Program-made: the position numbers and the translations under genes
Notes under the pieces: generated by a model
What the model was told of the DNA's origin: nothing
Database searches by the model: none
What the model saw: only the letters and a program-made list of their open reading frames with translations
Shown here: piece after piece, positions 56,005 to 64,000 of the stretch
How the letters are laid out: each line of letters begins with the position of its first letter
Position numbering within the stretch: position 1 is the stretch's first letter
Origin: Daejeonella sp.
GTDB lineage: Bacteria; Bacteroidota; Bacteroidia; Sphingobacteriales; Sphingobacteriaceae
Length of the DNA: 64,000 bases
Direction: 5' to 3'
Assembly (NCBI RefSeq): GCF_030684675.1
Contig: NZ_JAUXXZ010000043.1
Location: 99,566-163,565, forward strand

Positions 56005-57564
56005 TTAGCTTGTAATTTGTGGTTCTATAAAATTGACTGTTTCTACTTGTATATTTTTGGTTTTTGCATTTGTCCGAAAGTTAATGATCAGCTCTATGAC
56101 ATCATGTGCTATGGATTTAGACCGTGTACAATCGATAATCACTTTTGAGTTTTCAGGAATTTCATCTAAGGCTTTCAAAACGCTCGCTTTGTTAAAGAAG
56201 GAAACCTCTTCTGCCAATTCCATGTGATAAATCTGTATTCCTTCTGCTTTATTTAAGCTGGTTTTTAAATGATGCGAATTCCGGTAACTGTGTTTTAAGG
56301 TATAGAATATACCAAATAGCATTCCTATGGTAATTCCCATCAGCAAATCAGTTAAGAGAATGGCAATTATGGTTGCCATGAACGGTACAAATTGTTCCCA
56401 ACCTAAGCGGTACATCTGCTTGAAAAGTTCGGGCTTAGCCAGTTTATATCCTACCATAATCAAAATAGCTGCGAGACTGGCAAGTGGAATCATATTCAAT
56501 AAACCCGCAATTGTCAGCGCACTAATCAGGAGAAAAATGCCATGGAGAATTGCCGACATTTTTGTCTTTCCACCAAAAGAGATGTTTGCAGAACTGCGTA
56601 CGATTACTTGTGTAATAGGCAATCCACCAATTAATCCTGACACGATGTTCCCTAATCCCTGAGCTTTTAACTCCCTGTTTGTAGGTGTTACCCGTTTATC
56701 AGGATCCAGTTTATCGGTAGCTTCAACACAAAGCAAGGTTTCAAGGCTCGCTACAATTGCTAAAACCACTGCGATTTTGTAAACCTCCGGATTGCTGAGC
56801 TGTGTGAAATCGGGTAAAGTAAACTGTGTGAAGAATTCCGCAAGGTTTTGAGCTACAGGAAGTTGTACTACCTGATCACTTGCCAGGGTAAAGTTCAACA
56901 TTCCATTTTGGAACATGTAATTCATCACAATACCCAGAAATACTACAACAATTGGCCCCTGAATTAACTGGAAAATCTTATGTTTTTTGGTTAGAACTGT
57001 ATCCCATAAGATCAGAATAGCAATCGAAATGGCTGCTATTAAAACCGCTCCCGGTGTCACCAGGTCAAAAGCTTTGCTGATAGCAGAGAAAGTGTTCTCC
57101 CCATCTGCCTGCAAAAAAGCATCATCGCCTTCGGCATCTTTGTCGTACCCCAAAGCATGCGGTATCTGTTTAAGAATGATCAGCAAACCAATACCGGTAA
57201 GCATTCCCTTGATAACAGAAGTCGGAAAGAAGTAAGCAATGAAACCTGCTTTTGCAAATCCCATGGCTAATTGAATTATCCCTGCAATCACTACCGACAG
57301 GAGAAAGGCAGGCCATGATCCCAGTGCAGCTATCGAGGTAAGTACGATTACAGCCAGTCCGGCGGCCGGGCCGCTAACACCCAGAGGTGATCCGCTTGCA
57401 ATTCCAACAATAATTCCACCAACTATACCGGCAATAATTCCAGAAAATAGCGGTGCTCCTGATGCAAGTGCAATACCGAGACAAAGAGGCACTGCAACAA
57501 AAAATACGACTATACTGGCAGGCAGGTCATTTTTTATTTCTTTAAACATGTTTCTTGATTCCAT
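56005..57564 (-). CDS. SulP-family anion transporter with STAS domain
   Basis: A 519-residue permease. It begins with the SulP signature (FFVAVPLCLGIALASG), has 10 or more hydrophobic helices with GVSGPAAG, and ends in a STAS domain (about 410-519) with the conserved Asp in IDCTRSKSIAHDVIELI. SulP members move sulfate or bicarbonate. The carbonic anhydrase gene 5 bases downstream favours bicarbonate/CO2 handling. It is divergent from a TetR-family gene, with a candidate operator between them. Confidence 0.93.
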   Translation of the reverse strand: MESRNMFKEIKNDLPASIVVFFVAVPLCLGIALASGAPLFSGIIAGIVGGIIVGIASGSPLGVSGPAAGLAVIVLTSIAALGSWPAFLLSVVIAGIIQLAMGFAKAGFIAYFFPTSVIKGMLTGIGLLIILKQIPHALGYDKDAEGDDAFLQADGENTFSAISKAFDLVTPGAVLIAAISIAILILWDTVLTKKHKIFQLIQGPIVVVFLGIVMNYMFQNGMLNFTLASDQVVQLPVAQNLAEFFTQFTLPDFTQLSNPEVYKIAVVLAIVASLETLLCVEATDKLDPDKRVTPTNRELKAQGLGNIVSGLIGGLPITQVIVRSSANISFGGKTKMSAILHGIFLLISALTIAGLLNMIPLASLAAILIMVGYKLAKPELFKQMYRLGWEQFVPFMATIIAILLTDLLMGITIGMLFGIFYTLKHSYRNSHHLKTSLNKAEGIQIYHMELAEEVSFFNKASVLKALDEIPENSKVIIDCTRSKSIAHDVIELIINFRTNAKTKNIQVETVNFIEPQITS

Positions 57565-57616
57565 TTTTTTAAATCTTTTGTTTAGTTTAACGATACGAAG
57601 ATAGCATTAATATTTT

Positions 57617-57641
57617 AAATGATAGTATTACTATTTCATTT
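57617..57641. promoter_or_regulatory. Candidate TetR operator
   Basis: An AT-rich inverted repeat, AAATGATAGTA and TACTATTTCATTT around a one- to two-base centre, in the 156-base gap between the SulP and TetR genes. It sits about 20-45 bases upstream of the -7 element of the TetR gene, where a repressor could act on one or both promoters. Confidence 0.45.
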
Positions 57642-57659
57642 AATTGTAAAACTTTTATC

Positions 57660-57667
57660 TATTTTTG
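57660..57667 (+). promoter_or_regulatory. -7 element of the TetR-family gene
   Basis: TATTTTTG matches TAnnTTTG exactly. Transcription would begin near 57673, about 48 bases before the ATG at 57721. No -33 TTTG at the normal spacing was found. Confidence 0.5.
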
Positions 57668-57720
57668 CAAAGCAGAAATAAATGAAAGCAATTTGTGTTT
57701 AAGATTTACAGATCAGAGCG

Positions 57721-58413
57721 ATGGAATTACAACTTCAAATAAAGATGAATGAAAAACTGTTTGTTCGTAATCCCGAACAAACAGAACTTGGAAGAAAGAT
57801 AATTCAGTTCAGTATTCAGCTCATCCAGGAAAATGGTTTTGAATCCTTTACTTTCAAGAAACTTGCAGAAGAGATTGGTTCTACCGAAGCAGGTATTTAC
57901 AGATATTTTGAAAATAAACATCGTTTACTGATTTATCTGACAGCATGGTACTGGAGCTGGCTGGAATTCAGGGTTACTTTCCATCTGAATAATATTTCTG
58001 ACCCTAATATAAAACTGAAAAAGCTGATCCAGCTTCTTGCAGCCAATGTTGTTGATGATGACAGCACAATGTATGTTAATGAGAGTCTTTTGCATCAGAT
58101 AATCATTGCCGAGGGCTCAAAAGCATATCTGACTAAGCATGTATCAGAGGATAACAAGGACAGATTATTCAAGCCTTATAAAGATCTTTGTTCTTTGATT
58201 GCCGGAATTATACTAGAATACAACAGTAATTATACTCACCCCCGTTCTCTTGCGAGTACGATTATTGAGATGGCACATTTGCAGGTATTTTTCATGCATA
58301 ACCTTCCTTCATTAACAGACTTTGGTGAGAGCAAGAATGAACAGCTGGTGGTTGAATATATTGAAGATTTGGTATTCTGCAGTATCCGCAATCATACCAG
58401 CAGGCGTGATTAG
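57721..58413 (+). CDS. TetR-family transcriptional regulator
   Basis: A 230-residue regulator. The N-terminal helix-turn-helix is typical: IIQFSIQLIQENGFESFT, then KLAEEIGSTEAGIYRYFENK (about 25-70). The C-terminal ligand-binding part is helical and unassigned. It is divergent from the SulP-carbonic anhydrase pair and converges on the nitrilase gene 15 bases away. It probably controls its own gene and perhaps the transporter operon through the nearby inverted repeat. A second ATG (codon 9) is a possible start. Confidence 0.9.
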   Translation: MELQLQIKMNEKLFVRNPEQTELGRKIIQFSIQLIQENGFESFTFKKLAEEIGSTEAGIYRYFENKHRLLIYLTAWYWSWLEFRVTFHLNNISDPNIKLKKLIQLLAANVVDDDSTMYVNESLLHQIIIAEGSKAYLTKHVSEDNKDRLFKPYKDLCSLIAGIILEYNSNYTHPRSLASTIIEMAHLQVFFMHNLPSLTDFGESKNEQLVVEYIEDLVFCSIRNHTSRRD

Positions 58414-58428
58414 TTCAATTAGAATCGC

Positions 58429-59388
58429 TCATTTATCTTCTTCAGAATTTAGCCATACCACATTTAGTTCGGGCTGGTGCCCCTGCCCTAATATGCTGCG
58501 GTAGAGGTCCGGCCTTCGGGCCTTAGTATAACGGTAGCCACCGGCCTGTTTAAGTTTTTCGGGTATCAAAGTTGTGCTGACCAGGGAGTCTTCAAAGGTT
58601 CGACACTCAGCCACAATATCTCCAAAAGGGTCGATAATCATTGAACATCCGTTTTTTAGCTGATCATCGTCCATCCCGATAGGATTTGAGAAAATTGCAT
58701 AAATTCCATTATCATAGGCTCTGGAAGGCAGCCATTTCATCAGCCATTCCCTTCCTTTCATACCATCAAATTCAAGGCGAAGGGAGGTTGGATCATTTTC
58801 CCGATTGTACCATAATTGAGGATCCACAAAACCAGCACCTGGGCGGGTAGAGGGAGTACACATGGTTACGTGCGGCATAAAGATGATATTGGCGCCGAGC
58901 AATACTGTTGCCCTTACATTTTCAATGACATTATTATCATAACAGATCAAAATGCCGCACTTCCATCCATGAATGTCAAAGACGGTGTAACTGTTACCCG
59001 GACTTAAATGCGGATTGATAAAGGGATGTAATTTTCTATGTTTTGCCAGCAGGCCGTTTTTATCAACACAGACATAGGCCTTAAATAAATTTCCTTCGAT
59101 ATCCCTCTCAAAAAGTCCGGCAAGGATTGTAATATCATATTTTTCTGCAATCTCAGTCAAACGAAGTATGCTCGGCCCGTCGGGGATGAGTTCAGCGAGG
59201 TCAAGCATTTGTTCCCTTGAAAGTTTTCTGGCAAAAGTATAGCCGGTAATTGAGCATTCGTGAAAAGTGATTACTTTTGAGCCCCCTGTGGCGGCCTCTT
59301 TTGCCAACTTTTCAATCACTGATAAATTGTAGGCTTTATCGCCACTTTTATTTTCGAATTGCGCGGTCGCTATTTTTAATTTTTCCAT
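58429..59388 (-). CDS. Nitrilase-superfamily amidase (carbon-nitrogen hydrolase)
   Basis: A 319-residue soluble enzyme with the Glu-Lys-Cys triad of the superfamily: E44 in HECSITGY, K119 in KHRKLHPF and C149 in GILICYDNN. Such enzymes hydrolyse amides or nitriles; the subgroup and substrate cannot be told by eye. The length is normal. It precedes a membrane protein gene by 16 bases in the reverse sense (the membrane gene is upstream), so they may be co-transcribed. Confidence 0.88.
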   Translation of the reverse strand: MEKLKIATAQFENKSGDKAYNLSVIEKLAKEAATGGSKVITFHECSITGYTFARKLSREQMLDLAELIPDGPSILRLTEIAEKYDITILAGLFERDIEGNLFKAYVCVDKNGLLAKHRKLHPFINPHLSPGNSYTVFDIHGWKCGILICYDNNVIENVRATVLLGANIIFMPHVTMCTPSTRPGAGFVDPQLWYNRENDPTSLRLEFDGMKGREWLMKWLPSRAYDNGIYAIFSNPIGMDDDQLKNGCSMIIDPFGDIVAECRTFEDSLVSTTLIPEKLKQAGGYRYTKARRPDLYRSILGQGHQPELNVVWLNSEEDK

Positions 59389-59404
59389 TTTAACAAGGTC
59401 TCAA

Positions 59405-60034
59405 TTACATTTCCTCAACTGCTTCAAGCGTCACATTCCTTTGTAAGCAGTAAATCATTTTACGATAACTGTACAAAAGGCAGTAGTTTAAAGCTGTCCA
59501 AATAACCAGCATTGTACTAAAATTAAAATTTGATAATGACAATTGTCTTGAGGTAATATTATACTTCTGTAGAAAAAACAATAAAGTAAAAACCATAGCC
59601 GGAAGAAAAGCAGCAAGAGTATATTTTCTAAGTCCGGAGTAAATGATCATACCTGTTAAGAGGAGGATGATCCAAATCCCCGTAATAATATAAAATTGAA
59701 AATCAGAGAGCTTCCAATAGCTTTCGAAGCTGCTGTTTTTTGAGAAAATAAACCAAAGTGAAAACAATAGAACAGGCAAAAAGCATATTGCAGCCTGGTT
59801 TTTAAGGTCTTTAAACGTCTTGAGCCCGATAGCAAGTATGACAAAGTTGAAGCAGGTCAGAATCAATATCAAAGGAATATATAAAAGTACTGCAGAAATC
59901 AGATAATAAAGGGCAATAGCTAAAGGAGTACTTAAATCACCTCCTTCCGAAACATAGAAAGCGGATATAACTAATAATGAAAAAGCAGCCAATAGGATGA
60001 TATGATACTTAATCAGCCTGATTAATTTATTCAC
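59405..60034 (-). CDS. Hypothetical integral membrane protein
   Basis: A 209-residue protein with about six hydrophobic helices and little else; basic N-terminus (MNKLIRLIKYH) and polar C-terminus (LEAVEEM). It starts with GTG at 60034. No family recognised. Located directly upstream of the amidase gene and divergent from the epimerase gene. Confidence 0.65.
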   Translation of the reverse strand: MNKLIRLIKYHIILLAAFSLLVISAFYVSEGGDLSTPLAIALYYLISAVLLYIPLILILTCFNFVILAIGLKTFKDLKNQAAICFLPVLLFSLWFIFSKNSSFESYWKLSDFQFYIITGIWIILLLTGMIIYSGLRKYTLAAFLPAMVFTLLFFLQKYNITSRQLSLSNFNFSTMLVIWTALNYCLLYSYRKMIYCLQRNVTLEAVEEM

Positions 60035-60188
60035 GAGCTTCGCTGTTTAATATAGTGCAATATAAATCATTTATAGAGGCAATTGCCTGCAATTTGTCAG
60101 GTTTATCAATAGATTGTTCCCACAGGCTACAAAAATTTGTTAGCAGATAATATATATTTCGTTATTTCGTGCATCATAAATCATTCTC

Positions 60189-61202
60189 ATGAAGATCAGT
60201 TATAAACCTTTTGAACTCAATCTGAGGCACCCTTTCACTATCGCAAAATTTTCACGTACCTCTACTCCGATCATGCTGATGGAAATTAGTCATGAAGGTT
60301 TTACAGGTTATGGGGAGGCATCGATGGTGCCTTACATGGGCGAGAATATTGAAACTGCAAATGCGTTCATGTCAAAAGTTGATCTTTCATGGCTTAAAGC
60401 CCCATTCAATTTTGATGAACTGATTGCTTATCTGGATGGTATTGCTCCCGGAAATCCTAATATTAAAGCAGCTATTGATATTTCTTTGCAGGATCTGCGG
60501 GGTAAGATTGAACAAAAGGCCTGTTATAAATATTTTAATACTGACCCTGCTAAAATGCCCCCAACCTCCTATACTCTTGGAATTGACACCCCTGAAGTTT
60601 TACTTCGCAAAATTAAAGAAGGGGGAAATTGCCATATTATTAAAGTAAAACTGGGAAGAGATAATGATAAGGAACTGATCAATACTATTCGTTCTGCAAC
60701 TGATAAACCACTGTATGTAGATGCTAATCAGGGCTGGACAGACAGGCAACAGGGTCTTGATATGGTCTTATGGCTGCATGAACAGGGTGTGGTATTAATT
60801 GAACAGCCTATGGCAAAAGATGACCCTGATTCAAATGCCTGGATCACCGAAAGAAGTCCGGTTGCAATTGTAGGTGATGAATCTGTTCAACGCTTTGCAG
60901 ATGTTGAAAAAGCCAAAGGGGTTTACCATGGTATCAATATGAAGCTGATGAAAAGTGCGGGTATGCACGAAGGTTATCGCATAATCATGAAAGCAAAAGA
61001 ACTGGGATTGAAAACCATGATTGGTTGTATGAGCGAGACCAGCTGCGGTACTCTTGCTGCTGCTGCCCTGGCTCCTTTGTGCGACTGGGCAGATCTCGAC
61101 GGACCATTCTTAACCAGCAATAATCCCTATAAAGACCCTGAATTTAAAGATGGGAAGTGGGTTTTATCAGATGCCCCGGGATTGGGACTAATCAAGTCTT
61201 GA
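60189..61202 (+). CDS. Dipeptide epimerase, enolase superfamily
   Basis: A 337-residue enzyme of the mandelate racemase/muconate-lactonizing group. Catalytic and metal residues are placed as in L-Ala-D/L-Glu epimerases: K152-V-K154, D178 (VDANQGW), E205 (IEQP), D230 (GDES) and K252 (MKLMKSAG). It probably interconverts dipeptides such as those from peptidoglycan recycling. No signal peptide. The exact dipeptide cannot be read from sequence. Confidence 0.92.
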   Translation: MKISYKPFELNLRHPFTIAKFSRTSTPIMLMEISHEGFTGYGEASMVPYMGENIETANAFMSKVDLSWLKAPFNFDELIAYLDGIAPGNPNIKAAIDISLQDLRGKIEQKACYKYFNTDPAKMPPTSYTLGIDTPEVLLRKIKEGGNCHIIKVKLGRDNDKELINTIRSATDKPLYVDANQGWTDRQQGLDMVLWLHEQGVVLIEQPMAKDDPDSNAWITERSPVAIVGDESVQRFADVEKAKGVYHGINMKLMKSAGMHEGYRIIMKAKELGLKTMIGCMSETSCGTLAAAALAPLCDWADLDGPFLTSNNPYKDPEFKDGKWVLSDAPGLGLIKS

Positions 61203-61214
61203 GTTGTTCCCGGT

Positions 61215-61409
61215 TTATTTCTGATTTTTCCTGGTCAAACTTCTGACACTCTTAACCAGCCTGAATTTAAGATAAATCAGCATGGCAAGCGGTGGTATTC
61301 CGGCAAATACATAAAGATAGAAAGAGTTTTTCACGGCCCATGCAATACACATCACCAGAACAATGATAGCCACATTCAGAAAAATGTTTAATAAGACTTT
61401 TTTTAGCAT
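61215..61409 (-). CDS. Small two-helix membrane protein, DUF6358-like
   Basis: A 64-residue protein with two membrane helices (about 8-26 and 30-48) and a basic tail (KFRLVKSVRSLTRKNQK). It resembles short Sphingobacteriaceae membrane proteins (DUF6358-like); that assignment is from memory of the pattern. It follows the rhodanese gene by 6 bases, so they are co-transcribed. Function unknown. Confidence 0.65.
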   Translation of the reverse strand: MLKKVLLNIFLNVAIIVLVMCIAWAVKNSFYLYVFAGIPPLAMLIYLKFRLVKSVRSLTRKNQK

Positions 61410-61415
61410 ATTGAA

Positions 61416-61733
61416 TTAATATACCTGCATATCTGGCTCGTACTCTGCTTTCCAGGCCAGAATACCACCTTTCAGGTTATACAGGTTTGAATATCCCAAT
61501 TGCTGTTCAAGCTGATTCAAAGCTGCAGCACTTCTTGCACCACTACGGCATTGGATGATAACAGGCTTATCCTTACTGATCTTTGAAGCCTCAAGAATAA
61601 CACCCGCTAGTGGTATATTCAGACCATTCAGATTAGACATCTCATATTCAAAAGTCTCGCGAACATCGATTAATTGAAAATCTTCATTATTGTCGATTTT
61701 TTGCTTTAGCTCCTGTACTGTGATTTCTTTCAT
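61416..61733 (-). CDS. Single-domain rhodanese-like protein
   Basis: A 105-residue rhodanese domain. The catalytic Cys62 is in the loop QCRSGARS, with IDVRE at 22-26 and the closing GGILAWK. It probably carries sulfane sulfur in the cytoplasm; no signal peptide. It is upstream of the small membrane protein gene, 6 bases apart. Confidence 0.92.
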   Translation of the reverse strand: MKEITVQELKQKIDNNEDFQLIDVRETFEYEMSNLNGLNIPLAGVILEASKISKDKPVIIQCRSGARSAAALNQLEQQLGYSNLYNLKGGILAWKAEYEPDMQVY

Positions 61734-61860
61734 ATCGCTTTAATTTGTAGTGTAAAGGTACGATTTTCTTAAATATTAATGATAATACAATCTTATCCAT
61801 TCGGGCGTTTAATAGACGGAGTTCTGTAACAAATTGACCTTCCGGACGTCTTATTATGTA

Positions 61861-62967
61861 ATGAAAAAGCTAACTGATTTCTTTTGGTTCTGTTCCGGAG
61901 CACATAGAGACACCCTTCTGAAGTATCCTACCGAGCATAATAAATACGTAGGCATAGGCGCCACTATATTTTTTACGGCTCTGTTCGCTTCGCTTTCTGG
62001 AGGGTATGCCATGTACTTCGTTTTTGCGGGAACTGAAACTGCAGTGCCTTTCGCTTTCCTTTTCGGTTTAATATGGGGACTTGCTATTTTCAATATGGAC
62101 CGTTATATAGTTTCCAGTATCAGTAAAAGCGGGACAACCTGGCATCAGATATTACAGGCTACTCCCAGAATACTTCTGGCAATAATGATCGGAATCGTGA
62201 TCTCCAGGCCTCTGGAGCTCAAAATATTTGATAAGGAGATCCGGCAGCAGTTAAAAACAAGTTACCTGAACCTGCAGCGTGCCAGAATAGATACCCTGAA
62301 TCGTACTTTCGACCAGAAGTATGCACAGGAACTGCAGAAAACCTCGAATTTTAAAACAGAAAAAGATTCTTTGGAAAAGGACATTAACCGTTCCAGATAC
62401 ATTCTGAACCAGGAAGTTTTTGGCGATAAAACGAATCAAACATCCGGTATTACGGGTTACGGTACCTATGCCAAGCAAAAAGAATCAATTGTTGTACAAA
62501 AAGAATTAAGACTGGAACTTCTTCGTAAAGAACTTGCATCGATGGATACCTTCTTTAGCAAGCGGAAAGAGCTTGAAGGGCTGGCGCAACAAAGAATGTT
62601 CAGCAGCAAACAGCTCGATAGTCTGGCTAATGTTGCCGGTTTTGCCGACAGGAACAGGGCTTTGGGACAGCTAAGCTATAATGAGGATGGCAGCCGCGAT
62701 ATGGATAATTATCTTGCTATTTCCTTCATTGCTTTTCTGTTCATCCTCTTTGAATGTCTGCCGGTCTTTGTAAAACTGATGAGCAATAAAGGCCCTTATG
62801 ATGTGGCTTTACAGAATATCGATGATACAGCCATCCATCATTCAGATAAAACCAAAGATCTGGATATATCCCTGATCGACGGTGTTCACGATACCAGGGT
62901 CAGCACCGGGATAAGCCGGGAGAAAAGGGCAATTGAAAGTCAAGATGAAAGCGGTTCGGGAGTATAG
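61861..62967 (+). CDS. DUF4407 membrane protein
   Basis: A 368-residue protein. It begins MKKLTDFFWFCSGAH, has three N-terminal helices (about 35-60, 65-85, 110-130) with NMDRYIVSS, a long coiled-coil region (about 140-270, rich in K, E, L, Q) and a fourth helix near 290-305. This is the DUF4407 layout, of unknown function, common in Bacteroidota. The ATG at 61861 is preferred over a TTG 27 bases upstream, because the family starts at this Met. Confidence 0.88.
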   Translation: MKKLTDFFWFCSGAHRDTLLKYPTEHNKYVGIGATIFFTALFASLSGGYAMYFVFAGTETAVPFAFLFGLIWGLAIFNMDRYIVSSISKSGTTWHQILQATPRILLAIMIGIVISRPLELKIFDKEIRQQLKTSYLNLQRARIDTLNRTFDQKYAQELQKTSNFKTEKDSLEKDINRSRYILNQEVFGDKTNQTSGITGYGTYAKQKESIVVQKELRLELLRKELASMDTFFSKRKELEGLAQQRMFSSKQLDSLANVAGFADRNRALGQLSYNEDGSRDMDNYLAISFIAFLFILFECLPVFVKLMSNKGPYDVALQNIDDTAIHHSDKTKDLDISLIDGVHDTRVSTGISREKRAIESQDESGSGV

Positions 62968-63093
62968 TCCCCTAATATTATGTCACTCATTAATTAACAA
63001 ATAGAGTTTCAATAAATTTACCCTTGCATCGTCACAGTTAAACTGCAATTTTATTTTAGTGTCCATGTATTCCCAGTAGGATTTTTCAATAGG

Positions 63094-63218
63094 CTCCAGC
63101 TTTAGCTGGAGTTAATGAGTGTGTTCGTTATCGGGCCAGTCCGAACGGAGTTCATCCGGGCGGGCTTCAGCCCAATATTCTACAACATTTGAAGAACAAT
63201 TACATTGGGCTTTAGCCC
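63094..63218. repeat. REP-like hairpins, left of the transposase
   Basis: Three short hairpins with a common GCTnnAGC core: CTCCAGCTTTAGCTGGAG (63094-63111), GGGCTTCAGCCC (63161-63172) and GGGCTTTAGCCC (63207-63218). The last two lie in opposite orientation with matching AAT/ATT flanks, forming a paired (BIME-like) unit. They lie beside the pseudogene of a REP-associated transposase. Confidence 0.7.
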
Positions 63219-63231
63219 GATTGATAGAACA

Positions 63232-63683
63232 TTAACCTCTTCTGATTTGATTGAACCCCAGTTTTTCAACAAAAGCCTTATATTCTTCTTCAAATGATTT
63301 TTTCTGATGATGCCTTTCCTGATTTTTAATGTATTCTCTTACCATTGCTAAATTGGATTCAGAAACAGAAATTGCCAGGTATTCATCCTGCCATTCAAAT
63401 TTTGATGCAAACGAATTGGTAAATCCCCCTCTCAGGTTTATCCATCTCGAAGATTCCCCTTTGATATTTGCAGAACATCCTTAATACATTGATCGCTTTT
63501 TAAAGAAACAAGACAATGGCAATGGTCATCATATCCGTCTATGGTATCTATATAGATATTTTTCTTTTTTGAATTATGGCGAATGTGATCCCATAGCTCA
63601 TTCCGGAATTCCGATGATTTTAGAAATGGAATTCGATTTTTCGTGCTCCAAACACAATGGATAGTTATTTTTATAAATGACAT
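63232..63683 (-). pseudogene. REP-associated tyrosine transposase (IS200-like), frameshifted
   Basis: The reading frame from ATG 63683 encodes the start of a Y1-type transposase (SFIKITIHCVWSTKNR, then the metal-binding HxH in DDHCHCLVSL) but hits a stop near 63438. The conserved remainder continues in another frame: IKGESSRWIN, FEWQDEYLAISVS, the catalytic Tyr in REYIKNQERHH, and a normal end at TAA 63232. Adding one base near 63465-63475 would join the two parts, so a single-base deletion explains the break. Hairpins on both sides are likely its substrates. Either an inactivated gene or a sequencing error. Confidence 0.85.
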
Positions 63684-64000
63684 TTCAGGTATTTAGACTA
63701 CAATATTTGAAAGTTTTGGAAAAATAAAAATTCGGGTTAGTGAATGGTAGATGTGGATTACTTATCGGTATTCCGGCGCTGAAGCACCGGTATTTGATCC
63801 GTTCTGGTCGCCTAGGTTTTGGGCTAAAGCCCGATCTGAAGACCGTATCTTCACCCGGTGCTCTAGTGCTTGTTGCGCAACCCTGCGCTGAAAGATTCAA
63901 CATTGTAGGTGTTAGTGAGCATATTATTGGGTGATAGGTAGCAGATTAAACCATCCCCTGTAAAAGAGAGCTACACTGTTAGTAAAGTCATTAAAGCTGA
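63684..64000. other. Noncoding region right of the transposase
   Basis: Frames on both strands here are made of hairpin sequence and look non-genic. It contains the right-hand REP-like hairpins and several further GC-rich inverted pairs (GTGCTCTAGTGC near 63860, GCGCAACCCTGCGC near 63876). Nothing else was recognised before the window ends. Confidence 0.6.
63773..63832. repeat. REP-like hairpins, right of the transposase
   Basis: Two hairpins with the same GCTnnAGC core as on the left: CCGGCGCTGAAGCACCGG (63773-63790) and GGGCTAAAGCCC (63821-63832). Confidence 0.65.

Noticed and set aside
63094..63218. CRISPR array
   Set aside because: The repeats are short hairpins with irregular spacing and different arms, and no cas genes are present.
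63685..63934. Short open frames on both strands right of the transposase
   Set aside because: They consist of REP-like hairpin sequence and overlap each other; no protein pattern is seen.

Overview
The window looks like a chromosomal segment of a Bacteroidota bacterium, most likely family Sphingobacteriaceae (Pedobacter/Mucilaginibacter type). The reasons are AT-rich intergenic DNA, TAnnTTTG-type -7 promoter elements instead of Shine-Dalgarno-led starts, families largely confined to this phylum (DUF3078, DUF6702-like, DUF4407, DUF2490, carboxypeptidase-regulatory plus beta-barrel outer-membrane proteins), and KISTS in place of KMSKS in methionyl-tRNA synthetase.

Region 1 (1-29.7 kb, all minus strand) is one tightly packed operon for a lipopeptide, transcribed leftward and cut by the left window edge. 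In transcription order it holds an SbnB-like dehydrogenase, a fatty acyl-AMP ligase fused to an acyl carrier protein, a cytochrome P450, a hybrid PKS-NRPS (KS-AT-ACP-C-A-PCP-E), an NRPS (C-A-PCP-C-A-PCP-C), a SyrP-like Fe(II)/2-oxoglutarate hydroxylase, an NRPS (interface-like degenerate C-A-PCP-C-A-PCP) and a partial NRPS (C-A...). Specificity residues read by eye give: acyl - D-Dab-like - Dab-like - Val/Ile-like - Asp (probably beta-hydroxylated) - Leu-like (uncertain) - Leu - (continues outside). No thioesterase or terminal module lies in the window. The predicted product is a cationic lipopeptide, a class made by some Pedobacter.

Region 2 (30.0-34.9 kb, plus strand) is divergent from the operon and looks like its export/protection partner: a DUF697 membrane protein, a 56-aa membrane protein, a secreted beta-lactamase-fold hydrolase, a SyrD/PvdE-type cyclic peptide ABC exporter and a prohibitin-like membrane protein.

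Region 3 (35-37 kb) has a DUF3078 barrel protein and a membrane protein built from two similar halves, then an AT-rich spacer.

Region 4 (37-62.9 kb) is ordinary chromosome: metG, tRNA-Arg(CCT), a NIPSNAP protein, an M1 metallopeptidase, a PIG-L deacetylase, a Gly-rich outer-membrane protein, pepT, an M14 carboxypeptidase next to a rhomboid protease, a carbonic anhydrase-SulP pair divergent from a TetR regulator, a nitrilase-family amidase, a dipeptide epimerase, a rhodanese and a DUF4407 protein.

Region 5 (63.0-64.0 kb) is a frameshifted REP-associated tyrosine transposase flanked on both sides by short hairpins sharing a GCTnnAGC core.

The most interesting part is the Asp module: its active C domain ends one protein, the next protein begins with a C-like domain lacking the HHxxxDG motif, and the stand-alone hydroxylase gene sits between them. 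The PKS module is also odd, because both its KS and AT have substitutions at catalytic-motif positions.
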